A stretch of DNA of 46,076 nucleotides from Nocardioides sp. (GTDB taxonomy: Bacteria > Actinomycetota > Actinomycetes > Propionibacteriales > Nocardioidaceae), in NCBI RefSeq assembly GCF_014360585.1, contig NZ_JACIXG010000041.1, positions 1 to 46,076 on the forward strand. The letters are read 5' to 3'. How positions within the stretch are numbered: position 1 is the first letter of the stretch; each line of letters opens with the position of its first letter. Below the pieces are notes generated by a model. That model was not told the origin of the DNA. It ran no database searches and saw only the letters and a program-made list of their open reading frames with translations. Of this stretch, positions 1 through 7,728 are shown in pieces. A program made the position numbers and the translations under genes.

Positions 1-28
1 CTCGAAGTCAACAGGTTTGAGATTGCGG

Positions 29-52
29 GGTCTCGACAGGCTCGACCACCGG
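29..52. repeat. fragment of dispersed TCTCGAC/GCTCGACCA repeat
   Basis: The segment TCTCGACAGGCTCGACCACC and its next two G are 20 of 22 identical to 28429-28450, just before cydB. Related sequence with inverted arms occurs at 20906-20983 and 40420-40531. It looks like a remnant of a repeat common between genes of this genome. The left edge of the window may cut it, and no gene is visible in bases 1-135 apart from it. Confidence 0.5.
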
Positions 53-87
53 TGAGCACGCCTCGACCACGGCGTACGCACGTCTTC

Positions 88-93
88 TAGACT
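88..93 (+). promoter_or_regulatory. possible -10 element for mfd
   Basis: TAGACT fits the actinobacterial TANNNT -10 pattern and lies 66 bases before the proposed GTG start of mfd. No convincing -35 box is visible. This is a pattern match only. Confidence 0.3.
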
Positions 94-159
94 GGTGCCT
101 GCACCCCCTGTCTTCCCGGCCGGGGGCTCTCGTGCTTGCCTGCCATTTTGGAGTCACCC

Positions 160-3100
160 GTGATCCTCGCCCCGCTCGCCGATCTCGTCCTGCGCGATGC
201 CGCCCTGAGCGAGGTGATGGCGGAGGCCAAGGGCGGCCGGATGCTGGCGCTCGACGTCACCGGGCCGGAGGCGCTGCGCCCGTTCGTGGTCACCGGTCTC
301 GTACGCCAGGAGCGCACCGTCCTCGCGGTGACCGCGACCTCTCGCGAGGCGGAGGATCTGGTCAACGATCTGACCGATCTGCTCCCGCCCGACTCGGTGG
401 CCATCTACCCGAGCTGGGAGACGCTGCCCCACGAGCGGCTCTCCCCGCGCAGCGACACCGTCGGGCGCCGCCTGGCGGTGCTCCGCCGTCTCCGTCACCC
501 CGATGCCGACGGCGCCCACGGTCCGCTGAAGGTCGTCGTCGCCCCGGTCCGCAGCGTGCTCCAGCCGCAGGTCAAGGGCCTCGGCGACCTGGAGCCCGTG
601 GAGCTGATCAAGGGCCAGGAAGCGGCCCTGGACGACGTCGTCCAGAAGCTCGCCGACGCGGCCTACTCCCGCGTCGACCTGGTCGAGAAGCGCGGCGAGT
701 TCGCCGTCCGTGGCGGCATCGTCGACGTCTTCCCACCCACCGAGGAGCACCCGGTCCGGGTGGAGTTCTGGGGCGACGAGATCGACTCGCTGCGCCATTT
801 CGCGGTCGCCGACCAGCGGGCGATCCCGCCCGAGCACGGCGGCGAGACCGAGCGGCTGTGGGCGCCGCCCTGCCGCGAGCTCCTGCTGACCCCGGAGGTG
901 AGGGCGCGAGCCAAGGCGCTCGGCGAGGCCCACCCCACCCTGGTCGAGCTCACCGACAAGATCGCCGCCGGGATCGCGGTCGAGGGCATGGAGTCGCTCG
1001 CCCCGGCGCTCGTCGACGACATGGAGCTGCTCCTCGACCTGGTCCCCGACGACGGCCACGTGCTGCTGCTCGACCCCGAGCGGATCCGCAGCCGCGCCCA
1101 CGACCTGGTCGCCACCGCTGATGAGTTCCTCGGTGCCTCCTGGGCCGCCGCCGCCAGCGGGGGAGTCGCGCCGATCGACCTCTCCGCGGCTTCCTACAAG
1201 GACTTGGCCGACGTACGCGCCCACGCCATCTCCCAGGGCAAGCCGTGGTGGTCGGTCAGCCCGTTCGGCCTGGATGACGCCGACTCCGATCTTGCCGACC
1301 CGGATGTGGTCGGCGTCCCTGCCCGCAAGATCGACTGGCAGCCCGCGAAGGCCTACCGCGGCGACACCGCCGCGGCACTGGCCGACATCGAGCGGTGGCG
1401 CGACGACAGCTACCGCGTGGTCGTCGTCCAGCCCGCTCACGGCACGGCGCAGCGTACGGTCGAAGCCCTCGGCGAGCGCGACGTCCCGGCCCGCCTCGCC
1501 GAGGACGACCCGGACACCGCCAAGCCGGTCCACAAGACGGTCACCGTCGTCCACGCCCGGCTCAACCACGGCTTCCTCGACGAGGCCAACCAGCTGGTCG
1601 TGCTCACCGGCGAGGACATCTCGGGCCAGAAGTCGTCGACGCGCGACATGGTCAAGATGCCGACCCGGCGCAAGAAGCAGATCGACCCCCTCGAGCTGAA
1701 GCCCGGCGACTACGTCGTCCACGAGCAGCACGGGGTCGGGCAGTTCATCGAGATGAAGCAGCGCGAGGTGCAGGGCGCGACCCGCGAATACCTCGTCCTG
1801 GAGTACGGAGCCAGCAAGCGCGGCGCGCCGCCCGACCGCCTCTACGTCCCCGCCGACGCGCTCGACCAGGTCACCCGCTACGTCGGCGGCGAGCAGCCGA
1901 GCCTCGACCGGCTCGGCGGCGCCGACTGGCAGAAGCGGAAGGCCCGCGCCCGCAAGGCGGTCCGCGAGATCGCCGCCGAGCTGATCAAGCTCTACGCCGC
2001 CCGCCAGGCGACCAAGGGCTTCCAGTTCGGCCCCGACAACCCCTGGCAGCGCGAGCTCGAGGACGCCTTCCCGTTCCAGGAGACCGCCGACCAGCTCGCG
2101 GTCATCGACGAGGTCAAGCAGGACATGATGCGGCCGGTGCCGATGGACCGGCTGGTCTGCGGTGACGTCGGCTATGGCAAGACCGAGATCGCGGTGCGGG
2201 CTGCGTTCAAGGCCGTTCAGGACGGCAAGCAGGTCGCGGTGCTGGTGCCGACGACGCTGCTGGTCTCCCAGCACCTCTCGACGTTCATGGAGCGGATGTC
2301 GGGCTTCCCGGTCAACGTCCGCGGGCTGTCCCGGTTCCAGACGGACAAGGAGGCGGCCGAGGTCATGGCCGGCCTCGCCGACGGCACCATCGACATCGTC
2401 GTCGGCACCCACCGCCTGTTCAACAAGGACATCCGGTTCAAGGACCTCGGCATGATCGTCGTCGACGAGGAGCAGCGCTTCGGCGTCGAGCACAAGGAGG
2501 CGATGAAGCGCCTGCGCACCTCCGTCGACTTCCTGTCCATGTCCGCGACCCCGATCCCGCGGACGCTCGAGATGTCGATCACCGGCATCCGGGAGATGTC
2601 CACGATCACCACACCGCCCGAGGAGCGACACCCGGTCCTGACGTACGTCGGTGCCTACGAGGACCGCCAGATCGTCGCCTCGGTGCGGCGTGAGCTGCTC
2701 CGCGAGGGCCAGGTCTTCTACATCCACAACCGGGTCAACTCGATCGAGAAGGCGGCCGCGCGGATCCGCGAGCTCGTGCCCGAGGCGAGGGTCGCCGTCG
2801 CCCACGGCCAGATGAACGAGAAGCAGCTCGAGCAGGTGATGGTCGACTTCTGGGAGAAGGAGTTCGACGTGCTGGTGTGCACCACGCTGGTCGAGTCGGG
2901 CCTCGACGTCTCCAACGCCAACACCATGATCATCGAGCGCGCCGACACGCTGGGGTTGTCGCAGCTTCACCAGCTGCGTGGCCGCGTCGGCCGCTCCCGC
3001 GAGCGCGCCTACGCCTACTTCCTCTACCCCGGCGAGAAGCCGCTCACCGAGACCGCCCACGAACGCCTAGCGACCCTGGCGCAACACTCGGACCTCGGCG

Positions 3101-3732
3101 GCGGCATGGCGATCGCGATGAAGGACCTCGAGATCCGCGGCGCCGGCAACCTGCTCGGCGGCGAGCAGTCCGGCCACATCGCCGACGTCGGCTTCGACCT
3201 CTACGTACGACTGGTGGGCGAGGCCGTCGCCGAGTTCAAGGCCGGCCCGGACGGAGCTGCCGAGGAGTTCAACGAGGTACGCATCGAGCTCCCCGTCGAC
3301 GCCCACCTGCCCCACGACTACATCCCCTCGGAGCGGCTGCGGCTCGAGATCTACAAGCGCCTGGCCGAGGTCCGCACCGACGAGGACGTCGAGTCGGTCG
3401 CCGCCGAGCTCCTCGACCGCTACGGCAAGCCCCCGGCCGAGGTCTCCTCGCTCCTGCAGGTCGCCCGCTTCCGCGCCCGCGCCCGCCAGGCCGGTGTCAC
3501 CGAGGTCACCCTGGCCGGCAAGAACGTACGCTTCCACCCCGTCTCGCTGCCCGACTCCCGCGTTGTGCGGTTGAACCGGATGTACCCCAAGTCCCTGGTC
3601 AAGCCGCAGCTGGACACCATCATGGTCCCGCGCCCGGTCTCCTCCGGCTTCCCCGCCAAGCCCCTCGACGGCCCTGACCTCCTCGACTGGGCCAGGGTCG
3701 TCATCGACGCGATCATCGACCCGCTCACCTGA
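160..3732 (+). CDS. mfd: transcription-repair coupling factor Mfd
   Basis: Mfd is an ATP-driven translocase that removes RNA polymerase stalled at DNA lesions and recruits UvrA. The product of about 1190 residues has the full family length. It holds an N-terminal UvrB-like module, a CarD-like RNA-polymerase-binding domain near residue 514 (PGDYVVHEQHGVGQF), a superfamily 2 helicase core with Walker A GDVGYGKTE near residue 667 and a DEEQ box (VVDEEQRFGV) near 768, followed by the helicase C domain (VESGLDVSNANT) and a C-terminal TRCF domain. I chose the GTG at 160 because TGGAG lies 6-7 bases upstream; an in-frame TTG at 136 has no ribosome binding site. It is transcribed alone and faces the convergent kinase gene. 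Confidence 0.97.
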   Translation: MILAPLADLVLRDAALSEVMAEAKGGRMLALDVTGPEALRPFVVTGLVRQERTVLAVTATSREAEDLVNDLTDLLPPDSVAIYPSWETLPHERLSPRSDTVGRRLAVLRRLRHPDADGAHGPLKVVVAPVRSVLQPQVKGLGDLEPVELIKGQEAALDDVVQKLADAAYSRVDLVEKRGEFAVRGGIVDVFPPTEEHPVRVEFWGDEIDSLRHFAVADQRAIPPEHGGETERLWAPPCRELLLTPEVRARAKALGEAHPTLVELTDKIAAGIAVEGMESLAPALVDDMELLLDLVPDDGHVLLLDPERIRSRAHDLVATADEFLGASWAAAASGGVAPIDLSAASYKDLADVRAHAISQGKPWWSVSPFGLDDADSDLADPDVVGVPARKIDWQPAKAYRGDTAAALADIERWRDDSYRVVVVQPAHGTAQRTVEALGERDVPARLAEDDPDTAKPVHKTVTVVHARLNHGFLDEANQLVVLTGEDISGQKSSTRDMVKMPTRRKKQIDPLELKPGDYVVHEQHGVGQFIEMKQREVQGATREYLVLEYGASKRGAPPDRLYVPADALDQVTRYVGGEQPSLDRLGGADWQKRKARARKAVREIAAELIKLYAARQATKGFQFGPDNPWQRELEDAFPFQETADQLAVIDEVKQDMMRPVPMDRLVCGDVGYGKTEIAVRAAFKAVQDGKQVAVLVPTTLLVSQHLSTFMERMSGFPVNVRGLSRFQTDKEAAEVMAGLADGTIDIVVGTHRLFNKDIRFKDLGMIVVDEEQRFGVEHKEAMKRLRTSVDFLSMSATPIPRTLEMSITGIREMSTITTPPEERHPVLTYVGAYEDRQIVASVRRELLREGQVFYIHNRVNSIEKAAARIRELVPEARVAVAHGQMNEKQLEQVMVDFWEKEFDVLVCTTLVESGLDVSNANTMIIERADTLGLSQLHQLRGRVGRSRERAYAYFLYPGEKPLTETAHERLATLAQHSDLGGGMAIAMKDLEIRGAGNLLGGEQSGHIADVGFDLYVRLVGEAVAEFKAGPDGAAEEFNEVRIELPVDAHLPHDYIPSERLRLEIYKRLAEVRTDEDVESVAAELLDRYGKPPAEVSSLLQVARFRARARQAGVTEVTLAGKNVRFHPVSLPDSRVVRLNRMYPKSLVKPQLDTIMVPRPVSSGFPAKPLDGPDLLDWARVVIDAIIDPLT

Positions 3733-3733
3733 T

Positions 3734-3782
3734 GATGTAAGGGTTCGATCACATCAAACCTATGTAATCGAACCCTTACATC
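3734..3782. terminator. perfect 16-bp inverted repeat after mfd
   Basis: The arms 3734-3749 (GATGTAAGGGTTCGAT) and 3767-3782 are exact reverse complements around a 17-base loop. The repeat begins within a few bases of the mfd stop and lies between convergent genes, so a bidirectional terminator is the simplest reading. No U-tract follows. A partial copy of the second arm (TTCCCTTACA) recurs near 3797, which would also suit a protein-binding palindrome. The gap 3783-3916 holds nothing else I recognise. Confidence 0.6.
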
Positions 3783-3916
3783 CGCGACGCGAGATGGTTC
3801 CCTTACACCTCCGGTCATCGCGAGGAGGGCCTGATGGCGTCCCGTGGGGGATCTGCATTGGACTTAGGTGGATCCTGTCGCCCGGGGCCGATCAGCCCCG
3901 ACGTCACGATGGGGGA

Positions 3917-4816
3917 TCAGCGGCCGAGGATCTCGTCGGCAAGCCGGTGCAGCGGTATGACCAGGTCGGTGTAGTCGCCCATGCGGGTGCGACTGAGCAT
4001 GCGTGCGATTGCGAGGAGCTGTGCGCGCCGCCCGTCAGGGGAGTCGAGCATGTGGGAGAAGCGGTCTCTGATGGCAGCCGCGGTTTCGGGCACGAGGAGG
4101 CTGTGGCAGTACAGGGTGGCGATGTCATAGCCGGATGGGGCCAGGCCCCACTGTTCCCAGTCGAGGATGACGAGACCGGGGGCGGTGAGGTTGGCCCAGT
4201 GCAGATCGCCGTGAGAGGCCACCCAGCGCTCGACCTTGGGGTCGATGCGGTCGCCGAAGTACTCACGCAGCTGCTGAGTGACGTCGTCCTGGACCTTCGC
4301 CTCCCGCGTCGTCGACGCGGCCGCGAGCGCTTCGAGCGACGTACGCAGCTGGTCCAGCCATGCGTCGTCGATGGTGGGAGGTGTCGTCGCTGCAGGAATC
4401 GGCGAGGCAGGGGCCTGATCGACCAGCGTCATCACCTCGGTACGGAACCAGCGGTCCTCGTCACGGGTCTCGGCGGAGTCGAGGACGATCGGCTTGGGGA
4501 CGCCGACGATCTTGTTGGCTTCGAGGTTGCCGGTCCAGAACAGCATGTCGACCCACTGGGACTGCTCGGTGACGGTGCGGACCCAAACTCTCTGTCCATC
4601 TCGCGTGGCGCCGCCGGACACAGAGCGGTCGTACCAGCCCCACCGCCGATCCTGGCCCAGCGTGCAGCCGAGTCGGCTGGCGGTGGCTAGGTGAATGTCG
4701 GTGAGGCGCAGCCGATGGGCGATGTCGGCGGGGCTCAGGTCGGTAGGTAGGAGAGTGTCGATCTGCTCGTTCGGATCTCCCAGCTGGAAGAGCACCGGCT
4801 TGGCCTCATCGGACAT
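3917..4816 (-). CDS. APH-fold phosphotransferase (aminoglycoside kinase-like)
   Basis: The 299-residue protein has the kinase-like fold of the aminoglycoside/choline phosphotransferases. The Brenner motif HGDLHWANL is near residue 202, with the catalytic Asp, and the metal-binding DWEQWG near 218. The length suits a stand-alone phosphotransferase. The substrate cannot be read from the sequence; resistance is only one possibility, and most genomic relatives have unknown small-molecule substrates. I chose ATG 4816, with GAGG eight bases upstream; an in-frame GTG at 4825 is an alternative. The stop lies 134 bp from the palindrome after mfd. A TetR regulator lies 41 bp upstream on the same strand and may form an operon with it. 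Confidence 0.8.
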   Translation of the reverse strand: MSDEAKPVLFQLGDPNEQIDTLLPTDLSPADIAHRLRLTDIHLATASRLGCTLGQDRRWGWYDRSVSGGATRDGQRVWVRTVTEQSQWVDMLFWTGNLEANKIVGVPKPIVLDSAETRDEDRWFRTEVMTLVDQAPASPIPAATTPPTIDDAWLDQLRTSLEALAAASTTREAKVQDDVTQQLREYFGDRIDPKVERWVASHGDLHWANLTAPGLVILDWEQWGLAPSGYDIATLYCHSLLVPETAAAIRDRFSHMLDSPDGRRAQLLAIARMLSRTRMGDYTDLVIPLHRLADEILGR

Positions 4817-4857
4817 GGGGGGCACCTCTGTCGCCTTCTTGGAGTCGTAAGGCCACG

Positions 4858-5577
4858 CTACGTGTGGTCGCCGGCGGGGCGCTGGTGGCTTTCGTGGTGG
4901 AACTCGGCGAGAAGTTCGGTTGCCGTCGAGGCTGCGGTGGCGATGGTGTCCTTAGATACGTCGCACATCCTCAGTGCAGCCGCTGCGATGCGGTTCGCGC
5001 TCTTAGCGGTGAGTGTCATGCCAGCGTTGCGGATGGTGGTGACGACCTCGACCGAGTGCATCAGCATCTCGCCAAACTCTCGGGTGTCGATATCGGCGGC
5101 GACGCTGGGTGAGGCGGCCTGGAGGCCGAAGCGGCCGTAGGTGGCGACCAGTTCCTGGCGGGCATCGCGGAACTCGGCGTAGATCTCGCTATTGGTCACA
5201 TCGGCCTGCCCGTAGAGGATGCCGACGTTGTGGGGTGCCTCGGCCAGGGTGCGGATGTCGATGAGCGCAAGGAGGTAGAGCGCGGTCGCGTGGATCTGCG
5301 GTGGGACCAGGGCCTCGATCTTGGCGACCTTGTCCACCGTAGGACGTACGGAGCGCTGCAAGAGTTCAGCGAGGATCTCGTCCTTCCCGGCGAAATGGTA
5401 GTAAAGGCTCGCTTGCCGAATCCCGACCCTTTCCGCGATCTCCCGGGTCGATGTCGCCGCGAACCCACGTGTCACGAACAGCTCCGCCGCCGCGTTGAGC
5501 ACCTGGTCACGCGGCGATACCGCGCTGCTGCTGGGGACGTGCCGTGGGCGTCCTGGGCTCGGTCGCCGGGTTGTCAT
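4858..5577 (-). CDS. TetR/AcrR-family transcriptional regulator
   Basis: This 239-residue protein has an N-terminal TetR DNA-binding domain at about residues 20-70: LNAAAELFVTRGFAATSTRE followed by IAERVGIRQASLYYHFAGKDE, including the hallmark LYYHF recognition helix. The C-terminal part is an all-helical ligand domain with no recognised ligand. ATG 5577 is preferred because AGGGGGC lies about seven bases upstream; the frame is open for another 225 bases but with atypical composition. It lies upstream of the APH-fold kinase on the same strand and diverges from the XRE gene, so it may control either. TetR proteins usually repress their own promoter. Confidence 0.88.
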   Translation of the reverse strand: MTTRRPSPGRPRHVPSSSAVSPRDQVLNAAAELFVTRGFAATSTREIAERVGIRQASLYYHFAGKDEILAELLQRSVRPTVDKVAKIEALVPPQIHATALYLLALIDIRTLAEAPHNVGILYGQADVTNSEIYAEFRDARQELVATYGRFGLQAASPSVAADIDTREFGEMLMHSVEVVTTIRNAGMTLTAKSANRIAAAALRMCDVSKDTIATAASTATELLAEFHHESHQRPAGDHT

Positions 5578-5779
5578 CGGCTGCCCCCTGAGGTCATCGC
5601 CTGCTGGGTCACGTCCACGTCCTGATCCTCCGATCACAACCATCAATTGGATCGGCCAAGGCGGCGGGGCATGAGAGTCGCACCCACCCGGTGCACACTC
5701 GGGGCGCCCGCCGCCCCGGCCGTGTTCCCAATCTGCAGCCCTGATGAAGGAGGCACTAGATGCCTGGTGTCGCCCCACG

Positions 5780-5799
5780 TGTAGGCCAGATGTAGGCCA
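5780..5799. promoter_or_regulatory. 11-bp-spaced direct repeat over the XRE-gene promoter
   Basis: TGTAGGCCA occurs at 5780-5788 and again at 5791-5799, exactly 11 bases apart, about one helical turn. The second copy overlaps the proposed -10 box CACAAT (5798-5803), which ends seven bases before the ATG at 5811. This arrangement suits an operator bound on one DNA face, perhaps by the XRE protein itself. The rest of 5578-5779 has no feature I can support. Confidence 0.4.
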
Positions 5800-5810
5800 C
5801 AATCAAGGAC

Positions 5811-6467
5811 ATGGAGATCGGGGAACGGATTCGCCAGCACAGGCAGGAACTCGGCTGGAGCCAGGACAGGTTGGCTGCCGAGGCATGTCGTGCGGCCGGA
5901 GTCTCCGTGGGCACATTGGGTCGTCAGGAGATCTACCGCTGGGAAAAGGGAAAGCGCACGCCGCGTGAGTGGCTTTCGTTCATCGCCAAGGCTCTCGGCA
6001 CAACCCAGGACGTGCTGAGGTCACCAGAGCCCGACATAGCGTACGGACCCTCCCTCGGAGGCATATGGCACAGCCACTACGCCTACGAGAGCACCGCGCG
6101 CGGCACCATCTCGCGCCACCACCACGTGGTCATTCTCCAAAGCGGCAACCAACTGTCGGCAGAGAGCCTTCCGAACTCCAACGATTCGCCGGTGTCATTG
6201 GCGCTGACCATGCGAGGCCCTATCGGGACGGGCACGTGGACAGAGCAGACAGCCGTCGGCGGCTACTACCAAGGAGCGGTGTATCACGGGGCGCTCCAGT
6301 TGATCGTGGATCCCACCGGACGCAGCATGGCGGGCAAGTGGGTCGGCTTCGATAAGGAGTTCCGCGTGGACTCCGGGCCTTGGAACCTCGACCTGGTTGA
6401 CACCGCCACTGATGCTGCGACATGTCAGCGATACGACATCAGCCCAATAGGATCAAGGATCGATTGA
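5811..6467 (+). CDS. XRE-family regulator with C-terminal beta-rich domain
   Basis: Residues 1-65 form a Cro/C1-type helix-turn-helix (IGERIRQHRQELGWSQDRLA, then IYRWEKGKRTPREW). Residues about 80-200 are a beta-rich domain of the pattern GIWHSHYAYES, HHHVVILQSGNQLSAESLP, GTWTEQT, GGYYQGAVYHGALQLIVDP, MAGKWVGF. I recall this HTH-plus-domain layout as recurrent in actinobacteria, with no established function; a small-molecule sensing role is inference. The start ATG has no spaced RBS, but CACAAT ends seven bases before it, so the transcript may be leaderless. A degraded second copy of the C-terminal domain follows at once. Confidence 0.82.
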   Translation: MEIGERIRQHRQELGWSQDRLAAEACRAAGVSVGTLGRQEIYRWEKGKRTPREWLSFIAKALGTTQDVLRSPEPDIAYGPSLGGIWHSHYAYESTARGTISRHHHVVILQSGNQLSAESLPNSNDSPVSLALTMRGPIGTGTWTEQTAVGGYYQGAVYHGALQLIVDPTGRSMAGKWVGFDKEFRVDSGPWNLDLVDTATDAATCQRYDISPIGSRID

Positions 6468-6571
6468 CAGACGCTGCGCGTGACGTACGCCGTCGAAGCG
6501 GCCGCCACGTGGCGCAACAGTCGAGTAGCGTGCAACGGTCCGGGAACGCCCTGCGTTTGGAGGAGTCGGCG

Positions 6572-7057
6572 ATGGCATCGAGCGAAAGCGTACGCAGTTT
6601 TGAAGGGACCTGGCTCTCGCGGTATGTGATTCACCGCTCTGGTCACTCCATGGACGAGGTCTACGAGCACTCCATCGTAGTTCGTGAGCAGGGTGATCAC
6701 CTGCTCGCCACGAGCCTCCCGCACCCGTCGGGCTCGACGGTGAGCCTCGATCTCGTAATTGAGCCCCCGACGGCCCCGAAGCTCCGCAATCAGCCCATCC
6801 TCCACTCCGCCAGCATGAGAGGTCAGCATGCGACAGCCTCTCTGCGCGCGAATGAAGATTCGTTCGCCCGCCAGTCAGCCCAATTGTCGAGCAGTCGAGG
6901 CGCCCGATGTTCGACTCAATCGGCTGACGCCTTTCGACTTCTCGGGCAAGGTGTGAGCAGAGGAGGACCAGATGACATCAGCCGCACCTCACGCAACGTC
7001 GCGGCCCTTCAGGCTGACTGTGGGCTCGCTGGTTCTGCGCGATTTCGAGGCGGGTGA
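6572..7057 (+). pseudogene. truncated second copy of the XRE-associated beta domain
   Basis: From ATG 6572 (GGAGGA about seven bases upstream) the product reads FEGTWLSRYVIHRSGHSMDE, then a segment with EHSIVVREQGDHLLATSLP and VSLDLVIE. This aligns with GIWHSHYAYES, HHHVVILQSGNQLSAESLP and VSLALTM of the preceding gene. The homology stops near 6785: the expected GTWTE, GYYQGAVYHGA and GKWVGF blocks are absent from all three forward frames. The open frame then runs with no resemblance into the next gene, overlapping it by 86 bases. I read this as a domain relic from a tandem duplication or a deletion; a short functional protein is less likely. Confidence 0.55.
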
Positions 7058-7550
7058 TGCCGACGGCGTACATGCCATCGTTGGTGATGACCGGGTCACC
7101 TACTGGATGAGCTTCGAGTCTCAAAGCCGGGACGAGGCGCAGGCCATGCTCGACGGGATCCTGGAGCGACAGCGCGAAACCCCACGCGGTGAGTTCTACC
7201 TCGCCATCACCGAGTCGGACTCGCCCGAGGTCATCATCGGCTTCGTCCGGCTCGGCCTGATGGGGGTCAAGGCAGCTGACCTGGGTTATGCGTTGCGACC
7301 CGAGTGGCAGGGCCGAGGCATTGCCCGAGTGGCAGTCTCGCGAATGATCGAGTTCGGGATCGAGGACCTTGGACTGCACCGGATCACGGCGAATGTCGGA
7401 TCGATGAACACGTCGAGCATGCGGCTGGTGGAGTCGCTCGGCTTCCAGCGCGAGGGCACGATCCGGGACCATGTGCACACCAATGGCGCCTGGCGCGACA
7501 GCGTCTCCTTCTCACTGCTTGAAGGCGAGCGGTCGCCCGCATCTGATTGA
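6972..7550 (+). CDS. GNAT acetyltransferase, RimJ/RimL type
   Basis: The 192-residue protein has the GNAT fold of RimJ/RimL-like N-acetyltransferases: an N-terminal strand LVLRDFEAGDADGVHAIVGD, an acetyl-CoA binding region YALRPEWQGRGIARVAVSRM (R/Q-x-x-G-x-G/A), and the C-terminal RITANVGSMNTSSMRLVESL with GFQREGTIRDH, where the Asn-Ser pair is typical of this family. The RBS AGAGGAGGA lies a few bases before the ATG. Substrate candidates are ribosomal or other protein N-termini or small amines; none can be chosen. It stands between two degraded genes. Confidence 0.9.
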   Translation: MTSAAPHATSRPFRLTVGSLVLRDFEAGDADGVHAIVGDDRVTYWMSFESQSRDEAQAMLDGILERQRETPRGEFYLAITESDSPEVIIGFVRLGLMGVKAADLGYALRPEWQGRGIARVAVSRMIEFGIEDLGLHRITANVGSMNTSSMRLVESLGFQREGTIRDHVHTNGAWRDSVSFSLLEGERSPASD

Positions 7551-7577
7551 TGACCCAAGGGGTTCAATATCCACAAA

Positions 7578-7688
7578 GTGGAGGTTGTTATCCCTTTTGT
7601 GAGAAGCCAGGCGCCGTTGCTCGCGCCTCTGTTCCGGTCGGAGGCGCAGACGCTGTACGACGCGGCTCTGGAGCGGCTCACGACCTGA
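7578..7688 (+). pseudogene. N-terminal relic of a winged-helix regulator
   Basis: A 36-codon frame reads VVIPFVRSQAPLLAPLFRSE followed by AQ and soon a stop. The PLLAPLFRS(E/D)AQ motif is characteristic, as I remember it, of the N-terminus of actinobacterial ArsR/MarR-like winged-helix proteins, where a helix-turn-helix should follow; here the frame ends after 14 more residues. The GTG at 7578 is only a guess at a start. I interpret the segment as the 5' remnant of a deleted gene. It lies between the GNAT gene and the DUF4262-like gene and overlaps neither. Confidence 0.35.
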
Positions 7689-7716
7689 GCCGGGACTCGA
7701 TGTCGGTGCTCGGATC

Positions 7717-7722
7717 TACGGT
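7717..7722 (+). promoter_or_regulatory. -10 box of a leaderless gene
   Basis: TACGGT (TANNNT) ends six bases before ATG 7729. This spacing would place the transcription start at or next to the start codon. Confidence 0.4.
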
Positions 7723-7728
7723 GGGGAC

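Noticed and set aside
154..3060. Very long open frame on the minus strand opposite mfd
   Set aside because: It is a codon-bias shadow: GC-rich third positions keep the opposite frame open. The composition (Asp, Leu, Gly, Val, Arg) is not protein-like and mfd is certain.
3917..5577. Kinase plus TetR gene as an antibiotic resistance cassette
   Set aside because: The kinase motifs show only the fold; no specific resistance family is recognisable and no mobile element flanks the pair.
5643..5840. Short minus-strand frame upstream of the TetR gene
   Set aside because: It has no recognised motif, no RBS, and overlaps the XRE start.
5811..7550. XRE gene plus GNAT gene considered as a toxin-antitoxin module
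   Set aside because: The GNAT is of RimJ/RimL type, not the DUF1778-linked TacT type, and a degraded gene separates the two.
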